Positions 23,130 through 34,585 of a DNA stretch of 64,000 nt are shown piece by piece. The DNA is from Rhyzopertha dominica. Its lineage: Eukaryota > Arthropoda > Insecta > Coleoptera > Bostrichidae. The notes below the pieces were generated by a model that was given only the letters and a program-made list of their open reading frames with translations, was not told the DNA's origin and searched no databases. Positions within the stretch are counted from its first letter, which is position 1. The number at the start of each line of letters is the position of its first letter. The translations under genes were made by a program, and so were the position numbers. The stretch covers positions 60,220,023 through 60,284,022 of the forward strand of contig QCXZ01000003.1 in the NCBI GenBank assembly GCA_025024175.1. Reading direction: 5' to 3'.

Positions 23130-23690
23130 CCAATTATCGCCGTAGCGAAAACACGACTGCCCCCTCTAATCTCGTGTCCATCGAAAAAACAAACAAACGT
23201 CCCAAACGCACATACATGAGAGGAAATCACATTCGTTCCGGCGCGGCGTGTCGATATCAATTATAATCGGCAGTCGTCTCCTCCGGTCAGTGATACCACC
23301 CCGAGTGCAGGCCGTCGCCGCCGCCCCCACGTCGCCGGTCGATACGTATAACATGCAGTGACAGTAGTTTTTTCCCTGCACAATAATTTTTCATTCCGGG
23401 CCCAGGACGGCACGTACCTCGGTCGGCGGCGTTGCCGGAACGCGGAAACGGATCGATTTTTACGGCGGCGGCGGCGGCGGCGGGAACGTCTGCTGTCGAT
23501 ATATGCAATTGGCGGCGCACGGTTTCGTAGTCTGGCGCGCTCCGGGTCTCCGGGTGCATTTTGGAGAGGTCAGTGGCGAGCGAGCGCGCACTCGACGCTC
23601 GGGGCGACGTTACTCCGGGACTCCGGAGCGAGCGGCGCTGAAACGGAACCTTTTGTTCCGTCGATGGTTGCACTTTAACATTTCATCTGC
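23130..23690. promoter_or_regulatory. Second GC- and CpG-rich island
   Basis: A sharply bounded GC-rich block with a CGG run (GGCGGCGGCGGCGGCGG near 23464) and many CG dinucleotides. Overlapping frames occur on both strands (106, 128 and 77 residues) without recognisable domains. As for 5085-5665, the composition suits a promoter or first exon. The two islands do not look homologous by eye. Confidence 0.38.
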
Positions 23691-23800
23691 GCAGTGTAAC
23701 ATGAAACACTTCTTGTTGGTTTTTTTCCAGGTTTAGCAGAAGTTGAGAACTCAAACTAATGTTAGAGTTGGGTATAATTTGTGGAACTCTTCTTTATATG

Positions 23801-24045
23801 TTATAGTTTTTTATATTGTTGGTATTGGTTCCTTGGTTAAATAATTAGTATAATTCGATGGAAAAATTCTAGGGTACATCGAAACAAAATAAAATTCTGT
23901 TGTTAATGCCATATTATTCATGTTGTCATTAATATTANAATAAAGATTGAGAAAGACCAAAAAACGAGGTCGAAACGTCTCAAACAAGCATTTTATACTA
24001 ATTATTTAACCAAGAAACCAATACCAACAAAATAAAAAACCATAA
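23801..24045. repeat. Inverted-repeat element with a hammerhead-like motif
   Basis: Arms 23801-23853 and 23992-24045 are nearly perfect inverted copies (shared TTGGTATTGGTT and CTTGGTTAAATAATTAGTATAA). The 138-bp loop holds, at 23947-23980, TTGAGAA, a GACC/GGTC stem and GAAACGTC, a decayed hammerhead layout with the GAAACGTC end seen in the copies at 59 kb. This suggests Penelope-type terminal debris. Confidence 0.6.
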
Positions 24046-24049
24046 CTAA

Positions 24050-24700
24050 TGATAGAGCAAACCGTGCAATAAATGCCTAGTCATCTACAAATTTTAGATT
24101 TTAACAAAATTTTCCACTAAACACATGTTATGGTTATAATGCAATAAGTATAGTATAGATAAAGTAACGCATAAAATTCAATACACCGGTTATATGCAAA
24201 AATTAAAAAAAATGGGAAACATGCAACTTAGGATTTAAAACATCTATTTTTATACCAGCTGTTGCTTACGGCTTTATTCGTGCAGGAGATCGTATATACC
24301 AAAGATAAATACCGAAATAAAAATACTTGGAAACAAATGTTAGGTATCTAATTTCTAACCAAATGTGCAAATTTTTACTTTCCACTAAAAGCTTAAATTT
24401 TAAATATTACTTCGAAAACAATAAAAAAGGTGAAACGGTAAATATATGTATTACATTCTCATCAAAGGTTTGAATATAAAGCACTCATGCTTACTTATTA
24501 TATTGCTTTGAAGATAACGGATATCACATACGAATTTTGATCCCCCTTTTCACACCTTTACGTATTGAATTTTTAAAGCAGTTAAATATGTATGTTTATA
24601 CTGATTTCTAAACAGTACCATAAATAAGAACGTAAGGGGCTTCATGAGGACATGAATAAGGATTATGGAATATCGTACAAACCTGACGCGAGAAACATGT
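24050..24700. other. No recognisable gene
   Basis: AT-rich with no motif recognised. Confidence 0.4.
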
Positions 24701-24703
24701 CCG

Positions 24704-25839
24704 AATTGGGTATTATCACTATTTTTTTAAAATTATGTATAATGAATCTTGAAGTGCATTTATATTGTACGCCATGTTAAAAAAACAAAAAAAAATATTT
24801 GGAGGTAGAGAGTCTGAAATTCGAATCTCACAAGTCGCCGCCAAGGTTATTCAACTCGTGACGTTAAGTGTCTTGTTAACATTACCTAGGAGCGTGCTCT
24901 TTAATGGTGTAGTATCATTTTCATATTAAAAAAGCTTTTGTGTGGTGTTTATTGAAAGCACGGTATAAAAGATCGCACCAAAAAGGGATTTGTGTAGTTT
25001 TACAAGTATCTTTTATGTATAAAAAACAAAACAAGTGCTATTTTGTACCTGGCTGTAAGAACAATCAGTTGTACCGCTAACAAAATTTTTGTAACCGTTC
25101 CTCCAGATTATCAAAGTAAGAAAAAGTGGTTTAGAGCCGCGAGGCATGTTATGCCGAAATCGCAAAGTGTGTTTTTCTGCTGTGAACATCATCTTAATGT
25201 AAGTTTTATTATATGCGTTTTAAGTTGATAGAGGGAAATGTTATAATAAAGAAAGACGTTGTTCTCCATATATTCTACTGTAAGCCAGACTGGAAATGAG
25301 CCGCAAGATCCCCGAAAATAAATGGCAATTTTTTATTTTTAGGGTACATTTCTGATTCTTACATTTTTATGTTTACAAATAGCATGTTTCCAACAATTCA
25401 TTGTGATCAAATTTTCAATGCTACGTTAATTTGACAAAAAATTCACTTATGCTGTTGCTTTTACGTTCCTTATCTTCGCCGCATTGAACCGCTCGTCGCT
25501 GTTCACAAATTCCATAACAATGAATATGCCTTCAGAAGTCATAACTCATAAGTACTTCACTTTTTTTGCGTATTGTAATTCGCTTATCACAAAACGAACG
25601 CAAACAACAAACTGATAAATTGACGGGCTGAACAAGCGGCCATTTACAAGACACCTGTCGTCACGGCCAATATGTTTGCGTTTTGGTGGTCCCTTTAAAT
25701 ATTCACATATTTAACATTATAAATACAGCTTGCGATCCATTTTTTCAATTTTATAAGCTGTCACGGCTGTTTTATGGATAAGACGCTACCTATTAGAATG
25801 CAGTTTAATAAAATATAAATACGTAGCAAATACCCAATT
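24704..25839 (+). mobile_element. THAP-domain non-autonomous transposon, copy 1
   Basis: The element is bounded by AATT-GGGTATTATCAC on the left and GCAAATACCC-AATT on the right, giving a short TIR GGGTATT. A single short exon (about 25015-25200) encodes the start of a THAP zinc finger: CYFVPGCK, a KIFVTVP segment, KWFRAARHVMPKSQ and FFCCEHHLN. This gives the C-x(n)-C ... C-x2-H pattern. A stop lies early in the domain, so the protein is broken. The exon ends at a GTAAGT splice-donor-like site (25199). THAP fingers bind the ends of P-type and related transposons. No catalytic transposase domain is present, so the copy looks like an internally deleted derivative. It lacks about 33 bp that copies 2 and 3 have near GACGGGCTGA. 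Confidence 0.75.
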
Positions 25840-25859
25840 AAACCGAATCCCAAGGAGGA

Positions 25860-26575
25860 AAGAGAAGGGAGGTGGGGATGTTTGGACGGCAGAGAAGTGG
25901 AGATAGCCGTCAGTTGATTAGGTACCAAATAGTGGAGAGATGATAACCATCTTCGCGGTTTAGATCATGGGATGTTTGGAAATTTTTATGGCGTCTCTGC
26001 TTTCTCAGCGTTCTGTACCGGATGGACTTCGAAGTGAATTGCAACACTTACGCATCGGTCTGTTCAACAACCGTGATATACAATTTGCAATTAATCGTCA
26101 TTGTTACCCCAAACCCAAACTAACTTTCAAACTCCCAAATTATAGCACGACTGCTTTATTTCTCTATGTTCAAGGTGTCACAGACAGAATTGGTGAAATC
26201 GTAAAGGAACAACTCATCCGTACTGTCTTCCAGCCCCTTCGAAAATGCCACAGATTAAAACCAGGCTTCACCCACTCAGAAGTAGTAGAACATCAGCATC
26301 ACAATATTTTGTTGGATAATGTGTCAGTTCTAGCGAAAGTCCCCTTTTTCATAACCCGAAAATTCCATAGAAATTTCCAAACACCCCAATAATCTAAACC
26401 GCGAAGATTGTTATCATCTCTCCAGTATTTGGTACTATCACCACTATCACAATCTCCCACCTCTGCTATCCAAGCATCCCCACCCTCCTCGTAAAGCCAG
26501 GTATAAAGTTAAATGTCGTTTTATTTTGTCCTGATGAAGCTCCTTACAAGTGCGGGTGAAACGTTGACCTTTTAT
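25860..26575 (+). pseudogene. Penelope-like C-terminal fragment between inverted arms
   Basis: The 141-residue frame at 25967-26392 contains TALFLYVQGVTDRIGEIVKE and IRTVFQPLRKC, which match the block just before the GIY-YIG domain of Penelope elements. The GIY-YIG domain itself is absent. The flanks are inverted: 25862-25990 and 26365-26490 share AAACCGCGAAGAT, ATCATCTCTCCA and TTTGGTACT in opposite orientation. At 26531-26564 is CTGATGA, an imperfect stem and GAAACGTTG, a hammerhead-like motif. The arrangement of inverted arms plus motif is typical of rearranged Penelope copies. The ORF is partial and presumably dead. Confidence 0.72.
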
Positions 26576-26644
26576 TCCAAAATCAGACGTGATCTAACCC
26601 AAAAAGACTTAGATTTCAATACCATAAATACGTAATTCAGATTA

Positions 26645-27650
26645 TACAGGGTGATTCGCATAAGCACTGACACAGAGCAGGGGTATGTAGAGGAGTCCAA
26701 ATAATGTGAATTAACGCAACTTATCTATGTAGTAAGTTGCACCTCTAAGGCCTTCAGGGTGGGGTTTCAAATGCGAAAAAAATCAATATATCACTTATAC
26801 TTGAACTTAGAAGAATCAAAAAAAAAGAAGCAATATTCTAAAGTAAAGATGGAATATTTTAATGGGTTGATATAAGATGAAGAACCCTTAAAATGTGACA
26901 GAATTTTTTAACACGTTGGCGGACTTTGTTATTCTGTTTTATTTATTTATATTATAAAAATTTTTTTCTGTTGATATTTTAAAAAAAATCTTAGGGTTTT
27001 CGAGAAAAAATGTGAATAACTAAACACATGTATTGTAAACTGTTATTTAAAATTATCGAAACTTCAAACGATGGCTATGAAATTAAACGTCAGACTTGAC
27101 AATCAGGTAAATTGAACACTAAATTAATTTAGTGTTATAAAAATGGCCTGGAAGTTTTCATTTAGCGAACAAGTTGACATGCTATTAGTATTAGCTTTCT
27201 GTGAAGGAGACTGCACTAGACGTGTTGAAGAATATCGAAGATTTCCTAATCGTGTAATCCCTCATAGAGAAACATTTTCCAATATTTTGTTCTATTAAAG
27301 TATTCTTATCTCAACTTTTTACCTGACTGCCAAGTCTGACGTTTAATTTCCTAGCCATCGTTTGAATTTTCGATCATTTTAAATAACACAGCTACAATAC
27401 ATGTTTTTAGTTATTCAGGTTTTTCTTAAAAACAAGATTTCTTGCAAAATAACAGGAGTGAAAAACTTCTAGAATTAAAATAAAGTAATAATTTTTTAAG
27501 TCCACCAACGTGTTATAAAATTCCGTCACATTTGAACTCTAATTACTTTCGAATATGTATTGCTCTTGGTACAATCACAAGCTCAAGTATAAGTGAGAAA
27601 TATATTTTTTTCGAAATTTGAAACTCCACTTTGAAGGCCGTCAAGCTGCA
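26645..27650 (+). mobile_element. Palindromic Tc1/mariner-type derivative (foldback)
   Basis: It begins TACAGGGTGATTCGC. Long inverted arms (about 26730-27070 and 27340-27650) share GACGTTTAATTTC, CAAACGATGGCTA in reverse complement, and the AAGTATAAGTGA segment. Between them, a 51-codon frame (27143-27298) begins MAWKFSFSEQVDMLL and contains RRFPNRVIPH. This resembles the N-terminal helix-turn-helix of DD41D-type transposases. The DDE domain is gone. The right terminus is truncated relative to the left by about 80 bp, so the second TIR end is missing. Confidence 0.65.
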
Positions 27651-27659
27651 TACAACCCA

Positions 27660-28220
27660 TCAAACCTCAAACATCAAACCTTTTATGATGTGTTGGCGTA
27701 GAGGTTTTGGATAGTACTGCAAAATCCACTGATTTATAGCCCGAACATTATAGTATATGAAATACGGTCGGAAGAACGCTCTAGCGATTTTTAATCACCA
27801 ACATTCAGAATATAATGCTTTTACCTGTCCATTATTTTAGTACCAAATGATTTTCGCCCTTACCTTACATGTTTTTTCCCAAATATACAAATCAAACTGC
27901 GAAAATAAATGGTATGGATTTTTACGTAACTGGACCTTCCAAGACGAAACGGATTTATATAACCTATTATTTTGTAAAGGTCAACCTCAATAAAATTTAG
28001 AGATATTTAACGTGAGCCGAGATTATACAATAATTAATAAACGTGTTAGCGAGCTTAAAAGGTTATTCAAATTATTGAACTGAACACTCTCCGACTTCTA
28101 CAAACTTAGCTTAGCACTTCCTTTTAAAAATTTATACAGCTTTAAAAAATATACTCGTAGATTCTATTTTATCAGGGCATGGGTCTCAATAAATTACAAA
28201 TCCTTTTAACTTTTCGCCAA
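27660..28220. other. No recognisable gene
   Basis: AT-rich; nothing recognised. Confidence 0.35.
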
Positions 28221-28251
28221 AGTTTCGGAGGTGTTTGCCTCCTTCGTCAGG
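28221..28251 (-). ncRNA. Hammerhead-like ribozyme motif (best stem II in the window)
   Basis: The minus strand reads CTGACGA, then AGGAGG, a CAAACA loop, CCTCC, then GAAACT. This fits CTGANGA-stem II-GAAA exactly, with a five-pair stem II. Stem III and the opposing cleavage-site strand are not evident in the short flanks, as in the minimal motifs of Penelope-like elements, which may act as dimers. No Penelope coding remnant was found beside it. Confidence 0.5.
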
Positions 28252-28269
28252 GCCTAAAATCTTTTATTT

Positions 28270-31200
28270 AATTTATATACAAACTACATGTAACACTTAC
28301 TTCTAGTTATGGATTAATTAAGAGCGTATCTTAGAAATGTATACTAGTTTCGTACATCTATAACAATTTAGTCATTTATCTGAAGTATAGTGACCTTAGA
28401 TTACTTTGGGGGAATTCACTGTAAGTACATGGTGTGTATTCCACGAAGTGCATACTCAGGAGCATGAAAAATTGAACGTTTGGACTGGCATCTTTTTGGT
28501 CTCTGATAATTTGGTTGGTAAAATGGTATGTCTCGTTGCTAGAGTATTACATTATAGAGGACAATAATGGCGTTAATTAGAAGACAAATTGGTAGTTTCA
28601 ACAAGATGAAGTTCCTCCACATTATGCATTGCTCTTTTGGGATAGTATTTGGGCACAAAACTTTCCCCGGTAGATGGATTGGACGGAGATGGGGGATTGG
28701 GAAGAAAAATTTCCCTTAGGGATGATGTAAAAAATCTTAGTAAATTAAGATGTCTCCCTTGGAACAAAAATCGTCTTGGCCGGGCACTGTAAAGGAAACT
28801 GATGATGGATAGGAAAAGAATATGCATTTATTCTACATCCATATACGCAGCTTTTACAAAATTATGTTGGACTTTTTGGAGACTACTTGATATGTTACTT
28901 GGGTTGTAATTAGAATTAGTTTTTAGTATAAAACAGTGAGATATGGAAACGTATGCCTCAAGGAAAGAGTATATTTTATAAAGTTTCAATAATTTTTTTT
29001 CTGTTAGCAAGACTAACTACCAACAGTTGAAAAGTTATGCAGACAAGATACGTTAGTTTTAATATTGCAATAGGTATAACTTTCTTATTAAAAATTACTG
29101 TGCTTTTCTGTATTTGCCAGTGGATGTTTATTATCACTACTAGTTTAATTAAGTACACACTCATACGAATCAAAGTGTTGCGAGCATACCTTAGCGTTTG
29201 AGACATGATCCTGCTGAGCATAACTGGAGAGCATTGTACACATACATACCGTTGTCTTAGGCAAATGCAGCTGCATCACTTTATGCAAGCAACTCTATGC
29301 TAAAGACATACTTTGTTATATTTAGCCAGTCTAGAGCCAGTAGTTGCATTATTCAGCATTAAATTAAAGGTGTTGTTAACAATAACGTGTATTATCCTTT
29401 CGTTTGTCACACCAATGATATGAAGATGTATAAAACGAGAAAAGAATAATTTTTTAGAGTTTAGATTTTAGCCAATGCTGACGATAATACTGTATATTGC
29501 GACTATGAACTGTAACTTTCATAATTATATAAACTATGAAACACGAAAATGTTTCTATTTAAGCAAGCATTAAGATGGGCATCTGTGTTTAATTGGAAAC
29601 GAACCATCCTCAATGATTTCTATGAATAACAAATTTGAGTAAAATCCCGAAACAAGTCAATTTCATTTCGCAGAGGGACATTTGAAGTTGTCAATACAAC
29701 CCTCCACATTTGGCAGCTCATACATTTTTTTTTAATTTTGAAGGTTTTTCAAATCCCTTTTCAGCAATGCTTAGTAAAAAAATATCATTTTTTTAAATCC
29801 ATTTTATGAGATATTGTTAAATCATTTTAAACACGGAAACAGTTCATAATACTCAGATTATTGTTTTATTTTTGTTGTGCGTGCAGCTAGTAAATAGATT
29901 TTGTTATTTTAAGAAGACGAAAACATATCTCTCAGTTTTTTTTATCGACTGTACCAAAGCTGTTAATCGCAGCTTCGGTGAATTGCATCTGTATAACACG
30001 GATTTGCAGCTTACATGGATAATGTGCATTTTGTCAAAATATATCGCAAGTTTCTGGATTAACACAAACATCAGTTCATGCTTTCAAATTTTACTTGACC
30101 CATAAATTAAATGAAAAGATTTTGATAGAGTTGAGCGATGTTAATATTAGCTAATCATATCGTATGCTTTTTATGTCCTAAAGAAAACCTCAGTGGTTAA
30201 CCTCACCTATACTCATGTTATGGACATCATGGAAGAAACAGAGGAGTTGAATGAAAATATTGTCCAGCAGCAATTTGAACCAAAAACAATAAAATGCAAT
30301 ATCGGTAACCTTACTTCATAAATTATGGCAGTTCTGATCCTCTACACCCCCTCTAAAATAAGATATGGGCTTGCCATTCCTAAATTACTATATTATATCT
30401 AGTTTTTTATTTTACTAAGACAAGTGCCAATTGAAAGCTACTTACTGTGCTTTGCAATGTTTTTTTTCGAAGCTCTAAACACAACATAATAAAACTTACC
30501 TATTCAAAACAATTATGGACACATGAAACACAACAGCACAACACTCAACAAAATTCAATATGGGTTTTCCATCATGTTTAAATATATCACGACAATAACC
30601 CTCACACAGCTGGTAGCCACTCAAGGAAATCAATTCTAATTGTTCTTGCGTTTGTCAATGTTCCGTCAACAGTACGATCTGGCCAAATGACGTATGCAAC
30701 AATGCCAAGGAACTCACACTCTTGTCCGAACCACCCTGCAAAAGATTGCGTAATGCAGTGGTTGCAGATGATCCTTGTTACATCAAAAAAAACTTAACTA
30801 ATCAAACTTAGCGCTTATTTTGGAAGGTTTCTTCAAAATGACAATGCCATCAACGGTAATACAGCGTACACACTTCGATTTCAAATGAAACTTTTAGGTG
30901 CAAAAAGTAGTATAAGAAAGCCTTAAAATAATGGTGGATTAAAAAACTTTTATTTATTTATATTAATAATTAAGTATTAACATTTACCACTTTGAGCAAA
31001 GACTCGTAAAATTGATTAAGAAGATGCTGTACCAACATATTGTATTGTTTTAAATATTTGCCTAACGACAAATGCGCTTAATTAATTGTCTCATGGTCAA
31101 ACCAGGGATGGTATAAAAACAATCACAAGCATCATTAATATCATCGTATCATGCACATCCTCAAGAAAAGACCGGTTAATTTCCAACCAAAAAAGCAGGG

Positions 31201-31280
31201 TTTTTGGGACGATTCATAAGAATCGGTCGATTCATCAAAAGATACCGAGGCTATCAACGCCTGATGATTGATTGATTGAT
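28270..31280. other. No recognisable gene; short shared segment with 59 kb
   Basis: No ORF was recognised. Bases 29880-29935 match 59258-59312 closely (GTGCAGCT-GTAAATAGATTTTGTTA and TTAAGAA-ACGAAA-CATAT), so this is a fragment of the same repeat. A short (ATTG)n run is at 31266-31284. Confidence 0.4.
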
Positions 31281-31289
31281 TGATCCTGT

Positions 31290-32400
31290 TGATTGACTAC
31301 ACCATTCAGCTGTATAGCATCAAGAAAAGATTTGAAATTATTTAAGATTACGACATATCTGTTCATTAAACCGCTCAAGTATGTTGTAGCATTAAAATCG
31401 CTCATTATAATTATACCGCATCAATGAAACTCATTATAAGTGCTAAGGATATAGAGATTAGGTATATAAAAACACTCAGAACCACTGATTCTAATTCCAA
31501 CACCAACTATACCAAGGAACAAGTCCCAGAATCCTTGAAAAGTCAAACTGAAAGCAAACGTGGTCGTTTCTGACAGCTATGAGAATTCCTCAACCTCTAG
31601 AAAATCCAGTTTGCTCAAAACACCTATCATTTCGGTATACACAATAATCCTGAGGAAACAATTCAATATGCAAAATAACGCCAGTTAACCACGTTTATGT
31701 TAAAGCAACCACATCATAACCAGATGAAGAAACCGCGTTATAAAATGAAGCTACTTTGTTTCTAAGACTACGAACATTTTCATAAAAGATGTTGAATTGA
31801 TGAATATAACTGGGTAACGTTAGTAATTTACTGAGACAATGGTGGGGGTGGGAATCAGATCAACCTTCCCTTTACCAACCCTATTACGTAATTCTTGTTT
31901 GGCTATCCTGAACTGGCGCGGAGTTCTATCAAAAGATATAGATACAGCAACCGAAGCAATTCAGCATGAGAATGGTCACAATCAGGACTCAGATAAGACA
32001 ACACATCCCCAACAAAAAATTATCCTCCACGGCACGCTCAGATGCAGGTGGATTAGAAGCCTGCTCAGCAACACCATAGACAATAATATTATACGCACTT
32101 TTCTGTCTCATAGTAAGTTCCTGCACAATATCATCAAAATTAAAAGTAGACTGTTCGAATTGCTGTTGTTGTTGTAAAGAAGTCTTCAAGGCAGCTATTT
32201 GTTCATTTAAATCATGCTTCAAATTTGATATAGCGTTAACAAATTTAGATTGTATGGAAGTTGTAATTCCCCCCTCAGGTCCCTAAACTGACATGTTACC
32301 ATTGCATGCATTACAAATAGAGAGCACATCAGTGAACCCACAACTACACAGCTAACCAACTGGATATAACAGTAATAGGTTTCGGGTTGTTATCTTCTTT
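31290..32400 (-). pseudogene. Non-LTR ORF1 end and endonuclease remnant
   Basis: The minus strand begins with a cysteine-containing segment (CNACNGNM near 32300). A 77-residue frame (31989-32222) follows with a coiled-coil-like stretch and AYNIIVYGVAEQ, matching the NVIIYG segment of non-LTR ORF1 proteins. After stops, an endonuclease start is readable: FNIFYENVRSLRNKVASFYN (about 31740-31800), GYDVVALT and TWLTGVI, and then GILIAVRN (about 31560-31600), as in apurinic-type endonucleases of jockey-like elements. The reverse transcriptase does not follow, so the copy is cut short near 31290. Confidence 0.75.
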
Positions 32401-32409
32401 TCGAGGAGG

Positions 32410-33195
32410 TACAGAAGGCCAGGGCAGCCATCTTTATGAAGTAAGGCTACCGACGTTGCAACATCATTGGGGGAATTACATCAAGACATTCTACTTGAAT
32501 GGCAGCAGTTGACTCCAGAGATCTTCAAGCATTTGACTTGCGAACTTAATGTTTGCATGAAGGTTGATGGGACTCATTTCGAAAAATTTGTCAGTTGATT
32601 TTGAGGGTAATTCATTTTTGTTAAAACACCCAGCAGGTTTTAATCTTTACAGTATATTATCCACGTTGAGCGCAAAGTCACAAAAAAGAAGTTCTTGACA
32701 GGGAAAGCTTAGATCTTCAATTTTTACAATGCATACTAAATACCCCTCAAATGAAACAACGAGACGCCAAATTGGATGAGATGATCCGCTCCGCGTCTTT
32801 TCTGTCTGCTTACAAACATCGGGGGTGGTTGCCCTCTGCCACATATCAATAACTTAACCTTCCAAACTGGCTACCGCTGCAGTCCGACCTGCTGCCTCTT
32901 TTCAACACAATAATTTCGATACGCCATCCTCGCATCGAATGTGTCAAAATTGACGGATCTGAAATTACTAATGGAGCGTTTCGACCATGGCTTTGCTTGG
33001 CCCACGGCGCTCAGGTGTCGATGACCGGCCACTGAGCGCTGGTGACGTCAGCTCCGCCGTCGGGTCCGCTTTGGGCTTCGGAACGCAATTGCCAGGTTAG
33101 CGATTATTTCGCTAAATCGACTTGCGATCTTGATAAAATAAGGCTTCAATGATTACGGACGTAAAGTTCGTTTAGGATGAAAACAGCATGCTAGA
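32410..33195. other. No recognisable gene; moderately GC-rich patch
   Basis: Around 32980-33110 the sequence is GC-richer and contains GGTGACGTCAGC, a palindromic cAMP-response-like TGACGTCA. No coding motif is seen. It could be regulatory, but the evidence is only composition and one 8-bp site. Confidence 0.3.
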
Positions 33196-33203
33196 TTTGC
33201 TTA

Positions 33204-34471
33204 AATTGGGTATTATCACTTTTTTTGAAAATTACGTAAAATGAATCTGAAAGTGCATATATATCATACGCCATGTTAAAAAAACTAAAAAAATATTTGT
33301 AGGTCTGAAATTCAAATCTTAGGAAGAGGAGTCACCGCTAAAACACTTCTATCCAAGGTTATTCAACTTGTGACGTCAATTGTCATGTAAACATTACCAA
33401 AGAGCGTGCTGTTTAATGGTGTAGTATCATTATTGAATTGGAAAAGCTTTTGTGTGGTGTTTATTGAAAAGACGGTGTAATAGGTCGCACCAAAAAGTGA
33501 TTTGTGTAGTTTTACAAGCATCTATTATGTATGGGAAACAAAACAAGTGTTGTTTTGAACATGGTTATAAAAGTACTTCAGTCAGTACAGCTGAGAAAAT
33601 TTTTGTAACCGTTCCTCGAGATTATCAACGTATGAGAAAGGCCCCTAGACATGATATGCCGAAATCGCAAAATTTGTTTTTCTGTTGTGAAGATCATCTT
33701 AATTCTTCCTGTAAGTTTTATTATTCTTTTTGGGGTTATAAGTGTTTACCATTCAGTTTCCATTTTCTTATAGCTTGAAGAGGATATGAAAAATATCTGC
33801 GTTTTAAGTTGATAAAGAGAAATGTTATAATAAAGAACGACGTTGGTTCCCATATATTCGACTGTTAGCCAGCCCGGAAACGAGCCGCAAGAGCCCCGAA
33901 AATAAATGGCAATTTATATTTATTCTGACCTCTAAAATAAATGTCACGTTTAGGGTGCATTTGTGATTCTTACATTTTTATGTTTAAAATAGTATGTTTC
34001 CAACAACCCACTGTGATCAAATTATCAATGCTACGTTAATTTGATTAAAAGTTCACTTAAGCTGTTGCTTTTACGTTCCTCATCTCCGCCCCGTTGAACC
34101 GCTTGTCGCTGTACACAAATTCCTTAACAATGAACATGCTTTAAGAAATCATCACTTATAAGTATTCTTGGCGTATTTTAATTCGCTCGTCACAAAATAA
34201 ACGCAAACAACAAACTGATAAATTGACGGGCTGAGGCTGACGCGTGATTCGCTGACCCCAGATGTAAACAATCGGCCATTTAAAAGACACCTGACGTCAC
34301 GGTCAATATGTTCGCGTTTTGGCGGTCCCTTTAAATATTCACATTTTTAATATTACAAATACACCTTACCTTTGTTTGGAATTTATAAGCTGTCACAGCT
34401 ATTTTGTGTATTAGATGCTACCTATTAATATGCAATTTAATAAAATATAAATACAAGGCAAACACCCAATT
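33204..34471 (+). mobile_element. THAP-domain non-autonomous transposon, copy 2
   Basis: The ends are AATT-GGGTATTATCAC and CAAACACCC-AATT. The exon (about 33527-33710) reads through the finger without a stop: CCFEHGYK, EKIFVTVPRDYQR, MPKSQN and FFCCEDHLN. The second cysteine of the first pair has become tyrosine. It ends at a TGTAAGTTTTATT donor-like site. It is longer than copy 1 because of about 33 bp near GACGGGCTGA and other small insertions. The frame runs on past the donor-like site to 33778, probably into intron sequence. No DDE transposase domain is present. Confidence 0.78.
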
Positions 34472-34585
34472 ACCACGGGTTCATTGTCAAATTGCTTGCA
34501 ACTAGATCAGATCAGTTTCGATATGGGTACATTCAAAATAATCATGTTATATATATTCTTATGAAAATCATTAATACATTACATT

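Noticed and set aside
31266..31284. (ATTG)n as the tail of the retrotransposon at 31290-32400
   Set aside because: The remnant ends within the endonuclease there, so a natural 3' tail is not expected; more likely a chance short repeat.
31839..32177. Plus-strand 112-residue ORF as a gene
   Set aside because: It is antisense to the non-LTR ORF1 remnant, whose minus-strand motifs are recognisable.
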